Assembly: GCA_023301245.1 (NCBI GenBank)
Contig: JALZUV010000066.1
Coordinates: forward strand, 1 to 6,890
DNA: 6,890 nt
Direction: 5' to 3'
Source of the DNA: Rickettsiales bacterium
GTDB lineage: Bacteria; Pseudomonadota; Alphaproteobacteria; Rickettsiales; JALZUV01
Made by a program: the position numbers and the translations under genes. Positions 1 to 6,295 of the stretch are shown here, piece by piece. The notes beneath the pieces were generated by a model, which ran no database searches, had not been told where the DNA came from, and saw nothing but the letters and a program-made list of their open reading frames with translations. Position 1 is the stretch's first letter; each line of letters opens with the position of its first letter.

Positions 1-134
1 GCGGCCTCTTCATCTTCCCTTTGAGTTGATGAGTCATCTGTTGGGATTCTGGTTCTAGCTGCATCCGCAGACTGAGGAAGCGATATCGTTACCGCTAGAC
101 CTATAATAATAGAAACTATAAATTTATATTTCAT
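1..134 (-). CDS. N-terminus of a secreted protein of unknown function (partial)
   Basis: The first 44 codons of a minus-strand gene are visible; the rest lies beyond the left edge. The product starts MKYKFIVSIIIGLAVTISLP and continues QSADA-ARTR. This is a typical Sec signal peptide: a short basic N-region (K2, K4), a hydrophobic core of about 15 residues, and a probable signal peptidase I site after the ADA at residues 23-25. The visible start of the mature part is polar and acidic (TDDSST, EDEEA), suggesting a disordered linker. A GGAG motif (plus-strand positions 140-143) sits 5 nt upstream of the ATG and supports the start. It is divergent from the pilin-like gene and shares an AT-rich spacer with it. 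The visible part contains no recognisable domain, so no function is assigned; a periplasmic or outer-membrane location is inferred from the signal peptide alone. Confidence 0.7.
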   Translation of the reverse strand, partial: MKYKFIVSIIIGLAVTISLPQSADAARTRIPTDDSSTQREDEEA

Positions 135-182
135 TAGAACTCCGTAGTTTTGTAATTTATAATCTCATAATACGGTAACTAT

Positions 183-188
183 TATAAT
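183..188 (+). promoter_or_regulatory. Candidate -10 box for the pilin-like gene
   Basis: A perfect TATAAT hexamer lies 77 bp upstream of the ATG of the pilin-like gene, in the AT-rich spacer between the divergent genes. No convincing -35 box is seen at 16-18 bp; the hexamer at the 17-bp position is taatct. TATAAT arises easily by chance in such AT-rich DNA, so this is only a candidate. Confidence 0.25.
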
Positions 189-265
189 ATAGTCTTAACT
201 TTTAATAAAATTTGAGCTAGTTTTTGCCTCACATAATTTTCCATTACCCTTCGATAGGCATTTTC

Positions 266-985
266 ATGAACGATATCCTTAAAAAAGGCTTTACCTTGCT
301 GGAGCTCTCTATCGTCTTAGTAATCATTGGATTGATAATTGGCGGTATTATAGTAGGCCAAGGCCTGATTCGTTCTGGCGAAATTAACGCTAGCCTATCA
401 GAATTAGAGCAATATCAAATTTCGGTAGATACATTTAAAACAAAATATCAGGAGCTGCCTGGCGATTTATCCGATGCTTCTTCTTACTGGCCTAGTTGCG
501 ACCCGACACCCGCTAATTGCGATGGCGATGGCGATCAAGCCATTGACGATACATTACCATGGTTCCACCTTAGTTTGGCGGAAATGATTGAGGGAGAGTT
601 TGGTATTATATCCTCGACTCCTGTACCTGGAATTGACCTCCCAGAGGCAAGCATTGGCGATGCTGGAGTTGGTTTAAGTTACGGCTTTCCTTACGGTAAA
701 ATTGGTAATTATTTCGTGCTTAACCGCTCGCGTTCCAACGCCTCGCTAGAAGGGGTAATGCATAGTGCTGAATCATTTGCAGTTGATGAAAAAGTAGATG
801 ATGGCAATGCTAGCTCGGGCGAAGTGTTATTCATCAACCAAATGGCAAGTGATGGAACTTGGGAAACTAGCGGCTGCGTTAATGGCGGCGATTTGCTCGC
901 CGCACCTTCAGCAATTAGCTGGGATTTGACCAATGATAGTGATGAAAATTGTATTATGATTTACTATCTTCAGCAGAATAATTAA
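266..985 (+). CDS. Type IV pilin-like / type II secretion pseudopilin-like protein
   Basis: The 239-residue product begins with a class III prepilin signal: an 8-residue leader MNDILKKG, then FTLLELSIVLVIIGLIIGG. The prepilin peptidase site is G8/F9, with the conserved glutamate at position 5 of the mature protein (E13) and a hydrophobic helix of about 22 residues that anchors pilins in the membrane and packs the fibre core. The C-terminal part is a polar globular head with four cysteines (C78, C85, C204, C229), enough for two disulfides, and an acidic DGDGDQAIDD stretch (86-95) resembling a calcium loop. Major pilins are usually 140-180 residues, so this is a long, minor-pilin-like protein. 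A TTG at 224 opens the same frame 14 codons earlier, but the ATG at 266 gives a normal short basic leader and is preferred. The ribosome binding site is weak (TAGG about 8 nt upstream). No pilus assembly, secretin or prepilin peptidase genes are nearby, so its machinery must be encoded elsewhere. Confidence 0.85.
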   Translation: MNDILKKGFTLLELSIVLVIIGLIIGGIIVGQGLIRSGEINASLSELEQYQISVDTFKTKYQELPGDLSDASSYWPSCDPTPANCDGDGDQAIDDTLPWFHLSLAEMIEGEFGIISSTPVPGIDLPEASIGDAGVGLSYGFPYGKIGNYFVLNRSRSNASLEGVMHSAESFAVDEKVDDGNASSGEVLFINQMASDGTWETSGCVNGGDLLAAPSAISWDLTNDSDENCIMIYYLQQNN

Positions 986-1049
986 ATAAATCGTATTTTT
1001 ATGCGTAGGGTTTCACATTCCCCATCGTATCATAAGTGTATAACCTATT

Positions 1050-1054
1050 AGGAG
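1050..1054 (+). promoter_or_regulatory. Strong ribosome binding site of the OmpA-like lipoprotein gene
   Basis: AGGAG lies 6 nt before the ATG at 1061. It is the best Shine-Dalgarno match in the window and fixes the start codon. It suggests efficient translation, as expected for an abundant envelope protein. Confidence 0.7.
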
Positions 1055-1060
1055 AACTCC

Positions 1061-1711
1061 ATGAAAAAACTTATCACCGTTATTGCTGCCACTACAATGT
1101 TAGCAGCTTGCCAACAAGTCAGTGATAGCTACGACAATAACGGCAGCACTTTTAAAGGTGCTGGCCTTGGCGCAATTATTGGCGCTGGCCTCGGATCGCT
1201 TACGGGTGATGGCTCTACAGAGCGCCGCCAACGCGCTACCGTCGGTGCGGGTATTGGTGCATTAGCCGGTGCGGCAGTAGGGCAATATATGGACCGCCAA
1301 GAAGGCGCACTACGCGACAATTTGGAAGGCAGTGGTGTAGATATTCAACGCAGTGGGGACGAAATTTTACTTAACATGCCAAGTGGTATCACTTTCGCCG
1401 TTGATAGCAGCAACATTCAATCGCAGTTCTATGGAACACTTAACAATGTTGCCGATGTGTTAAAACAATACCCCGATACAAATATTAACGTGATTGGCCA
1501 TACCGATAGCACAGGTGACGATAACTACAATTACAGCCTATCACAGCGCCGTGCGGCTGCCGTTTCGGGTTATTTAGGAAGCCGAAACGTTCCTTACTCT
1601 CGCCTTTCTGAAAAAGGTATGGGCGAAAGTCAGCCAATTGCTAGCAACGATACCGTATCTGGCCGCGCACAAAACCGCCGCGTAGAAGTGCGTATCATTC
1701 CGACACGCTAA
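1061..1711 (+). CDS. OmpA-family outer-membrane lipoprotein with glycine-zipper domain (YiaD-like)
   Basis: The 216-residue protein probably sits in the outer membrane and binds peptidoglycan, tethering the membrane to the wall. Residues 1-17 are a lipoprotein signal peptide ending in the lipobox LAAC, with C17 as the predicted lipidation site. Residues 33-75 form two glycine-zipper hairpins (GAGLGAIIGAGLGSLTG and VGAGIGALAGAAVG), as in the glycine-zipper 2TM lipoprotein families. Residues about 105-214 are an OmpA C-terminal domain with the motif NINVIGHTDSTG and the LSxxRAxxV helix. D149 and R164, 15 residues apart, match the Asp/Arg pair that binds diaminopimelate in OmpA-like domains. The end NRRVEVRI is also typical. 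This domain order matches E. coli YiaD, though the symbol is not transferred. The gene lies 75 bp after the pilin-like gene on the same strand and has its own strong ribosome site. It converges with the histidine kinase gene, with only 12 bp between the stop codons. All arginine codons here are CGN. Confidence 0.9.
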   Translation: MKKLITVIAATTMLAACQQVSDSYDNNGSTFKGAGLGAIIGAGLGSLTGDGSTERRQRATVGAGIGALAGAAVGQYMDRQEGALRDNLEGSGVDIQRSGDEILLNMPSGITFAVDSSNIQSQFYGTLNNVADVLKQYPDTNINVIGHTDSTGDDNYNYSLSQRRAAAVSGYLGSRNVPYSRLSEKGMGESQPIASNDTVSGRAQNRRVEVRIIPTR

Positions 1712-1723
1712 TAGCTGACTATT

Positions 1724-4291
1724 TTATGACTTAGGCCAAGTGAAGCGGAAGGTTGCGCCCTCGCCCAATTGCGATTCAAGCGTAATCTTCCCGCCCACTA
1801 AGTCTATCAGTTTTTTCACTAATGCCAGCCCCATGCCGCTCCCTTCGACCTTGTCTCGCGAATTTAGAGTTTGAAACATCTCAAACACTTTATCTTGATA
1901 CTCTGGTGCGATGCCCGGCCCATCATCGCTCACACTAAACAGATATTCCTTATTATTTTCGGTGACGGATATTCTTATATTTCCAGCGGGCTTATCATGA
2001 TGCTTAATAGCGTTTGCAATTAAATTAAATAGCACCTGCTGCAATGGCATAGGCTGCAGTTCAAGTGCGGCAAACCCCTCATCTACGTTGATGGTAAATG
2101 TTTCCGGGCAATCAACAAGCTCTACAATGGTTTCTAGCAGCTCTTTACCACTAATATATTTCTGATCTTTACCATCTAACTTACGGTCAAGCCGAGCATA
2201 TTCTAGCAATGAATCTAGCAATTTCTCCATGCGCTTCACACGAGTACGCATCAGCTTCATATTCTCTTTAGTTTCGCCAGATATCGTCTCGGCAATATCT
2301 TCTTCAATCCACTGACTAAGGTTATCAATCGCTCTAAGCGGCGACTTTAAATCATGCGAAGCAACATAGGCGAAATTTTGCAAATCATCGTTCGATTGGC
2401 TTAACTGTTTTATCAACTTCTCTCGCTCGGTTATATCGCGGCCAATACAAAGAAGGAAACCTTCACCCGCTAAATTTTCGAAACGAATTTTTTGGAGATA
2501 AAGCGTTTTTTGTACACCCGTGGGCAAAGTTATTGTTTTTTCACCATCCGCATAACCATCCTTAAAGGCCAACTCATCATACGAGCTTAAGAACTCTTCA
2601 ACATCAATATGCCATTCCTTATTAGAAGGAGAGTTTTCCGAAGGGGTTTCTAACGTCGTTGAAAACAGCTCTTCAAACACTGGATTATTGTTAATTACGC
2701 GATAATTACTATCTTTTACAAACACAATATCGGGGAGATTACCAAGAATAAGCCGCTGAAACACCTCCCCCTCTTCAAGCGATTTACTACGCTGTAACGC
2801 CACTAATGCATAATAAGTTGCAAAACCCAGTAAGAGCGAAATCGCCAAACCACTTATCAAAATAGCCACGGGGAGCGAGGTTTTCAATTGAGCAATAAAG
2901 CTTTTCTTTGGAGTTACATAAACATCCCACTTACGATTATATACTGGAACTATATGACCTCCAGACTTTGTAAATTCAGTTAACTTCTGCGGGTCAACAG
3001 ATGTGTGAACGATTTTATCATCATCCATAATGGTAATATCGAAACTATCACTAATCCGTTGCATAGTGTTCGATTTCAAAAATTCAGCAATATTGTAAAT
3101 ACCCACAATAAAACCCTCAAATTTGCCATTTATGTTAATCGGCACATAAGCAATAATCGCACTATACCCCTGTACTAAATAAAGCGGTGGGGTAATAGTA
3201 ATTGCACTGGCATCTGCAGCATTTCGTAACGCTGCCTTGCGCTCTGCATTAAAGGCAATATTGAGCCCTATCGCTTTCTCATTGCCTTTCAAAGGCTCTA
3301 CCCAACGCACATGATAACTATTATCTACCCACTCAACCGCGGTAAGTGCTTCATTATCATTTACATAATTATAAGCATCTGCAAGCCATTCTTCTTTTGG
3401 CGTGCCATTTCGGGTTTCCCAACGCTGTGCCATCCGTTGTAGTGAAACCACTGAATCAGTGATGTTATCAAGCAAGGTCTTTTCAATTAATGCGACCTCC
3501 TTCTTTGTTGCTTCGTCAATATGCTGCAGTTCTTTTTTGCCAATTTCTTCCCACAAAGCGATAGTAAGAAGAAATAAAACCAACGCTAAAACTAACGGTA
3601 GTAATTTTAAATTAAAAATAGAGAAAGATCCAGGAGTGCAGCGGATTGCATGATGAATGCCTGCTGCGCCCAGCATTAAAAAGCCAACCGATGTATGTAC
3701 GGCCATGCGAGTTATATTGACCCAACCATAGGCCGCTTCTAATTGAAGCACGTAACTAATAAGCGCAACAACACCCAAAATAAAAACAAGTGAGCCAATA
3801 GTGATGAGTAAAAACCCTCGGTATTCGCTTTTTAGGCTATTGGCCGCTTTCAACACCCAGTTATTAAGAACAATAAAGCCGCCGACCAAGCTAAAACAGA
3901 TTGCTGTACTAGGTGCCATTCTGCCAATATGCGAAGTTTTTGCCGTTATATAATGATCCATCAAAAGTTGATCAATTCCAAAGTCTGTAGCTACAATATA
4001 TTGCAGTAAAGTAAGGCTGCCTATCGCTAAAATCGCAGCGCCAATCAACGAAGCAAGTCCATTTTTCTGATAGTAAATACTTAAAAACCCCAGCCCTGAA
4101 AGCAAAAAACCAAGCGCAGTATTATACTGCATTGGAGCAAAAGTAGGGTGCAACTGAATTAATATGGGGGTGTGGTTATACCATCCAAAAATTACCAGCC
4201 CACCAAGAAACAACGAAAAAAACCCAACGAACTTAACAGTAAGCAGATTTTTTTCCGTTATAGTAGGTGACTGAGTTAAGTTATCTAACAT
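1724..4291 (-). CDS. Membrane CHASE-PAS sensor histidine kinase
   Basis: An 855-residue two-component sensor kinase that autophosphorylates on histidine and passes phosphate to an unknown response regulator. Numbered from the ATG at 4291: seven predicted membrane helices at roughly 20-38, 57-73, 79-100, 127-143, 160-181, 198-212 and 230-246; an extracytoplasmic CHASE-type sensor from about 255 to 465, with conserved VEWVD and EPLKGNEKAIG segments around 319-341; an eighth helix at about 472-496; a PAS domain at about 511-622 (NLPDIVFVKDSNYRVI); HisKA with the H-box FAYVASHDLKSPLR and phosphoacceptor H646; and HATPase_c with N-box N756/N760, G1 box DDGPGI (789-794), F-box from F803 and G2 box GSGMGLAL (817-824). 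All catalytic boxes are intact. There is no receiver domain and no regulator gene within the window, so it is an orphan here. CHASE domains sense small extracellular ligands; this one's ligand is unknown. A TTG at 4303 would add four residues; neither start has a good ribosome site and ATG is preferred. Confidence 0.9.
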   Translation of the reverse strand: MLDNLTQSPTITEKNLLTVKFVGFFSLFLGGLVIFGWYNHTPILIQLHPTFAPMQYNTALGFLLSGLGFLSIYYQKNGLASLIGAAILAIGSLTLLQYIVATDFGIDQLLMDHYITAKTSHIGRMAPSTAICFSLVGGFIVLNNWVLKAANSLKSEYRGFLLITIGSLVFILGVVALISYVLQLEAAYGWVNITRMAVHTSVGFLMLGAAGIHHAIRCTPGSFSIFNLKLLPLVLALVLFLLTIALWEEIGKKELQHIDEATKKEVALIEKTLLDNITDSVVSLQRMAQRWETRNGTPKEEWLADAYNYVNDNEALTAVEWVDNSYHVRWVEPLKGNEKAIGLNIAFNAERKAALRNAADASAITITPPLYLVQGYSAIIAYVPININGKFEGFIVGIYNIAEFLKSNTMQRISDSFDITIMDDDKIVHTSVDPQKLTEFTKSGGHIVPVYNRKWDVYVTPKKSFIAQLKTSLPVAILISGLAISLLLGFATYYALVALQRSKSLEEGEVFQRLILGNLPDIVFVKDSNYRVINNNPVFEELFSTTLETPSENSPSNKEWHIDVEEFLSSYDELAFKDGYADGEKTITLPTGVQKTLYLQKIRFENLAGEGFLLCIGRDITEREKLIKQLSQSNDDLQNFAYVASHDLKSPLRAIDNLSQWIEEDIAETISGETKENMKLMRTRVKRMEKLLDSLLEYARLDRKLDGKDQKYISGKELLETIVELVDCPETFTINVDEGFAALELQPMPLQQVLFNLIANAIKHHDKPAGNIRISVTENNKEYLFSVSDDGPGIAPEYQDKVFEMFQTLNSRDKVEGSGMGLALVKKLIDLVGGKITLESQLGEGATFRFTWPKS

Positions 4292-4310
4292 CTTCAGGTT
4301 CAATACAGAT

Positions 4311-4347
4311 CATAAGTTTACTTTATAAAATATAACCTAAACTTATG
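4311..4347. repeat. Perfect 10-bp inverted repeat upstream of the kinase gene
   Basis: CATAAGTTTA (4311-4320) and TAAACTTATG (4338-4347) are exact reverse complements separated by 17 bp. The nearer arm ends 19 bp before the kinase ATG. The spacer is AT-rich and, read on the minus strand, contains TATATT and TATAAA hexamers that could serve as a -10 box for the kinase gene. It could be an operator for a dimeric regulator or, if transcribed, an AU-rich stem-loop in the kinase leader. The rest of the spacer between the divergent genes (to 4543) is AT-rich and shows nothing else clear apart from the candidate -10 box at 4505. Confidence 0.6.
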
Positions 4348-4504
4348 CTCGTTAATATTAAAACAGCATTTTTCTTCGTTCTGCCTATCAATCTAACTAG
4401 AACCTGTTTTCAGAAAGTGATTTTCTTAGTATTAGAGAAACCTTCCTATTGAACCTCTGCCACTATTCACACTTTTCAGTAAAGAATTATTAACTTTTCT
4501 TTAG

Positions 4505-4510
4505 TATAAT
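4505..4510 (+). promoter_or_regulatory. Candidate -10 box for the Tat lipoprotein hydrolase gene
   Basis: A perfect TATAAT lies 33 bp before the ATG at 4544, which would give a short leader of about 25-30 nt. No -35 hexamer at 16-18 bp is convincing. The only Shine-Dalgarno-like motif (AGGA at 4520-4523) is about 20 nt from the ATG, too far for normal use. Confidence 0.3.
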
Positions 4511-4543
4511 CATTCAGTTAGGAATTATAGTTACGCAAATAAT

Positions 4544-5764
4544 ATGAAAAGACGGAAATTTATAGATTTAATTTTAAAAGGCTCGGCTGGTTTGGCAGTC
4601 GCAGGTAGCAGCCTCTTAACTGGTTGCTCTGAAAGCCCTAACGTAGATAGCGATCTTTTGTCTCAGTATAAAACCCTTAGCGCTGGCGAACCAACTCCAA
4701 CTTTCATTATGTGCCCCCCTGATGATTTAGGCGAGAGTGGTTACAAACAAGAGGCCTACGAAGAGGCTTGGAAAACATTAAAACAAACAATCGAAGGATT
4801 AGGCGGAAATGTCATCACATTAGACGCCTCGATAGACGCAGGGTATGGAGAGGTTTGGACAAGAGACCCCGCTTTAGTTTTCCCCAAACAGAAATTATTT
4901 ATCATCGATTCAACCCCTCATACAAAAGAAGAACAAGCCTATAAACGCAACCTTCCTGAAGAAACCAAGCAAATATCCAAAGCCTTAGAAAAAGAGGGCT
5001 TCAGAAAAGTTGATATTCAGGCATCTCTCGCTGAAGGCGGCGACGTTATTATTGATGAAGACAGAAAAATCGTATTTGTAGGTTACAGCGATTTAGAGAG
5101 CCCAAAAACTCAAAACACTATTACATCAATTCAAGAACACACAGGTTACGAAGTCTTCCCAATTCGCCGGCAATTGCGAAAAGATAAAGCCAACCACCTT
5201 TCATCTCAACGCGTCGGAGAATTTGGCTTCTCAGTATTTTATCATCTAGATACTGGCATGGCCAAACTACCTAAAGGTGGCTACCTAATAAGCGAAAGCA
5301 TTACAGATACAGAAACATTAGAAAAACTACAGAACCTTTTAGGCAAAGATTTAATTATTGTTGAAGATAAATTAGAAGCCGACTTTTGGAAAACGAAGGT
5401 TCGCGATACAACTTATACCCTTACCCCCGCCGAAGATGCTAAATATAAACTTGGCAAAAACACACAACATATGGCCTATAACTTAATCTCAATCGGCGAC
5501 ACATTAATAATGCCCTATTGCTCTGATGAATTAATGAATAACTTGCAAGATAAGGGCTATAAAGTTGTTACGCCAAAAACTCTGAATCTTGATGGGATAA
5601 AATGGGAATTTAGTAATGGCTCAATACACTGTGCCACCAATAAAATCTCTCAAACACATAATCATCAAATGGGCGCGCCCCTATATGGCATTACTCCGCC
5701 ACAAAAACAAAAATGGCAAGACATCACAAACCGCCCACCTGATTCTGTTAAGGGCCTCTCCTAA
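4544..5764 (+). CDS. Tat-exported lipoprotein of the guanidine-modifying hydrolase family (arginine deiminase / DDAH / agmatine deiminase-like)
   Basis: The 406-residue product starts MKRRKFIDLILKGSAGLAVA and ends its signal with the lipobox LLTGC. The twin arginines R3-R4 followed by KFI point to Tat export, meaning it folds in the cytoplasm first, and C28 is the predicted lipidated residue. The catalytic part has landmarks of the pentein fold of guanidine-modifying enzymes: WTRDP (105-109), a substrate-loop-like segment; LAEGGDVI (162-169), with E164 as the probable catalytic acid; YHLDTGM (233-239), with H234 as catalytic histidine; and SIHCATN (360-366), with C363 as the nucleophile that would attack the guanidinium carbon. 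All three triad residues are present, so it should be active. Likely chemistry is hydrolysis of a guanidine group (arginine, a methylarginine, agmatine or a peptidyl-arginine) to a ureido product plus ammonia or an amine. The substrate cannot be fixed from sequence alone. It is divergent from the kinase gene and seems to be transcribed singly. Confidence 0.8.
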   Translation: MKRRKFIDLILKGSAGLAVAGSSLLTGCSESPNVDSDLLSQYKTLSAGEPTPTFIMCPPDDLGESGYKQEAYEEAWKTLKQTIEGLGGNVITLDASIDAGYGEVWTRDPALVFPKQKLFIIDSTPHTKEEQAYKRNLPEETKQISKALEKEGFRKVDIQASLAEGGDVIIDEDRKIVFVGYSDLESPKTQNTITSIQEHTGYEVFPIRRQLRKDKANHLSSQRVGEFGFSVFYHLDTGMAKLPKGGYLISESITDTETLEKLQNLLGKDLIIVEDKLEADFWKTKVRDTTYTLTPAEDAKYKLGKNTQHMAYNLISIGDTLIMPYCSDELMNNLQDKGYKVVTPKTLNLDGIKWEFSNGSIHCATNKISQTHNHQMGAPLYGITPPQKQKWQDITNRPPDSVKGLS

Positions 5765-5868
5765 GTGGCACAGTGAACTTCTCCCAACCCTCGATAAATC
5801 GCCCCCTCTCATCAGCTCTTTATTTTTGACTTAAGGTTTTATTAATAATTGAACACCTATAGTAAGTA

Positions 5869-6141
5869 ATGACCGACCCTTATGATGCCTCCAAATTTGA
5901 TTTTTCAGATACCTCCTTATCACCTGAAGAAGTTATAAAATGCAATGATGCTATTATGACGTTGATTACTGCACGTGTTGTTGAATCTCACTACCCTGGT
6001 GAAGACCCCAGCATAGAAGGGATGCGTAAAACGGCGAAAATAGAACTAAAAGAAGCTGGTGGCGAAGATTTGTTCAGCCCTTTGGGTTTGCGGCCAACGT
6101 CTTTGATAGAAGCAAAATCAACATTTACCATCATCGGGTAA
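5869..6141 (+). CDS. Small protein of unknown function with a C-terminus created by recombination
   Basis: A 90-codon ORF whose product I do not recognise. Residues 1-69 are acidic and soluble, with a predicted helix at about 19-38 (SPEEVIKCNDAIMTLITARV) and a charged stretch GMRKTAKIELKEAGGEDLF. The last 20 or so codons, from about 6075, are antisense to the ACR3 remnant, so this tail is not native and the original gene probably continued differently. It is preceded by 104 bp without a clear terminator or Shine-Dalgarno; a TTGACT (5826-5831) and a TATAGT (5858-5863) are present but 26 bp apart, too far for one promoter. It may be the 5' end of a longer truncated gene, a fortuitous fusion ORF, or a non-coding scar. 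The first 69 codons look plausibly coding, and an acidic helical segment of this kind is seen in many small cytoplasmic proteins. Confidence 0.45.
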   Translation: MTDPYDASKFDFSDTSLSPEEVIKCNDAIMTLITARVVESHYPGEDPSIEGMRKTAKIELKEAGGEDLFSPLGLRPTSLIEAKSTFTIIG

Positions 6142-6283
6142 ATCATCACCCAAATAAACATCGCCACAACCAAATGCACGCTGGCAACTTCAAGGTTAGC
6201 AGTGGCTTCAAAAAGCGAGGGCACCATAATGCCCAAAGCAATACACAATGCCACCCAAAGAGAGAGAGATAGCGTTCAAAGAC
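6075..6283 (-). pseudogene. acr3: 5' fragment of an ACR3-family arsenite efflux permease gene, frameshifted
   Basis: Read on the minus strand, this stretch encodes about 68 residues of the N-terminus of an ACR3 (Bass superfamily) arsenite/H+ antiporter. The recognisable pieces are FERYLSL in one frame (6260-6280), then WVALCIALGIMVPSLF (membrane helix 1), LEVASVHLVVAMFIWVMIYP (helix 2), and MMVNVDF, ending VGRKPKGL in a second frame (6075-6257). ACR3 proteins commonly start with an FERYL-LWVALCI segment followed by an LEVA and IWLMIYPMM segment, which is the basis for the call. Intact ACR3 is about 350 residues, so roughly four-fifths is missing, including the helices that carry the transport cysteine. 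The two frames are joined at a (TC)5 tract where one extra TC unit explains the shift. No arsR, arsC or other arsenic genes are present. The fragment is non-functional. The family call is from memory of the consensus, without a search. Confidence 0.75.
6260..6269. repeat. (GA)5 / (TC)5 dinucleotide tract at the ACR3 frameshift
   Basis: Five GA units on the plus strand (TC on the coding strand of the ACR3 remnant). Four units would read FERYLSL directly into WVALCI; five units give the +2 shift seen. Strand slippage at this tract is the likely inactivating event, although the gene is also deleted downstream. Confidence 0.6.
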
Positions 6284-6295
6284 AGGAAGTGGTGA

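Noticed and set aside
224..265. Upstream TTG start for the pilin-like gene, adding 14 residues
   Set aside because: The ATG at 266 gives a typical short basic class III leader; the extension adds a hydrophobic, atypical segment with no ribosome binding site.
521..535. Tandem GATGGC repeat inside the pilin-like gene
   Set aside because: It encodes the DGDGD loop and is too short (about two and a half units) to be more than a protein-level motif.
709..1320. Minus-strand open frames at 709-933 and 1129-1320
   Set aside because: They lie antisense to clear pilin and OmpA-like coding sequence and encode low-complexity, Ser/Pro- or Ala/Pro-rich products typical of shadow frames.
1710..1723. Possible bidirectional terminator between the convergent OmpA and kinase genes (AATAG-CTGA-CTATT)
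   Set aside because: The stem is only 5 bp, mostly A-T, and followed by just a couple of T residues; too weak to call.
3402..3653. Plus-strand open frame within the kinase gene
   Set aside because: It is antisense to well-conserved kinase coding sequence and has no recognisable features.
5616..5834. Plus-strand frame overlapping the 3' end of the hydrolase gene
   Set aside because: It is out of frame with a catalytic segment that includes the essential Cys motif and has no independent coding evidence.
5765..5868. Terminator or riboswitch between the hydrolase gene and the small ORF
   Set aside because: No stem-loop with a T-tract or structured pattern could be seen in these 104 bp.
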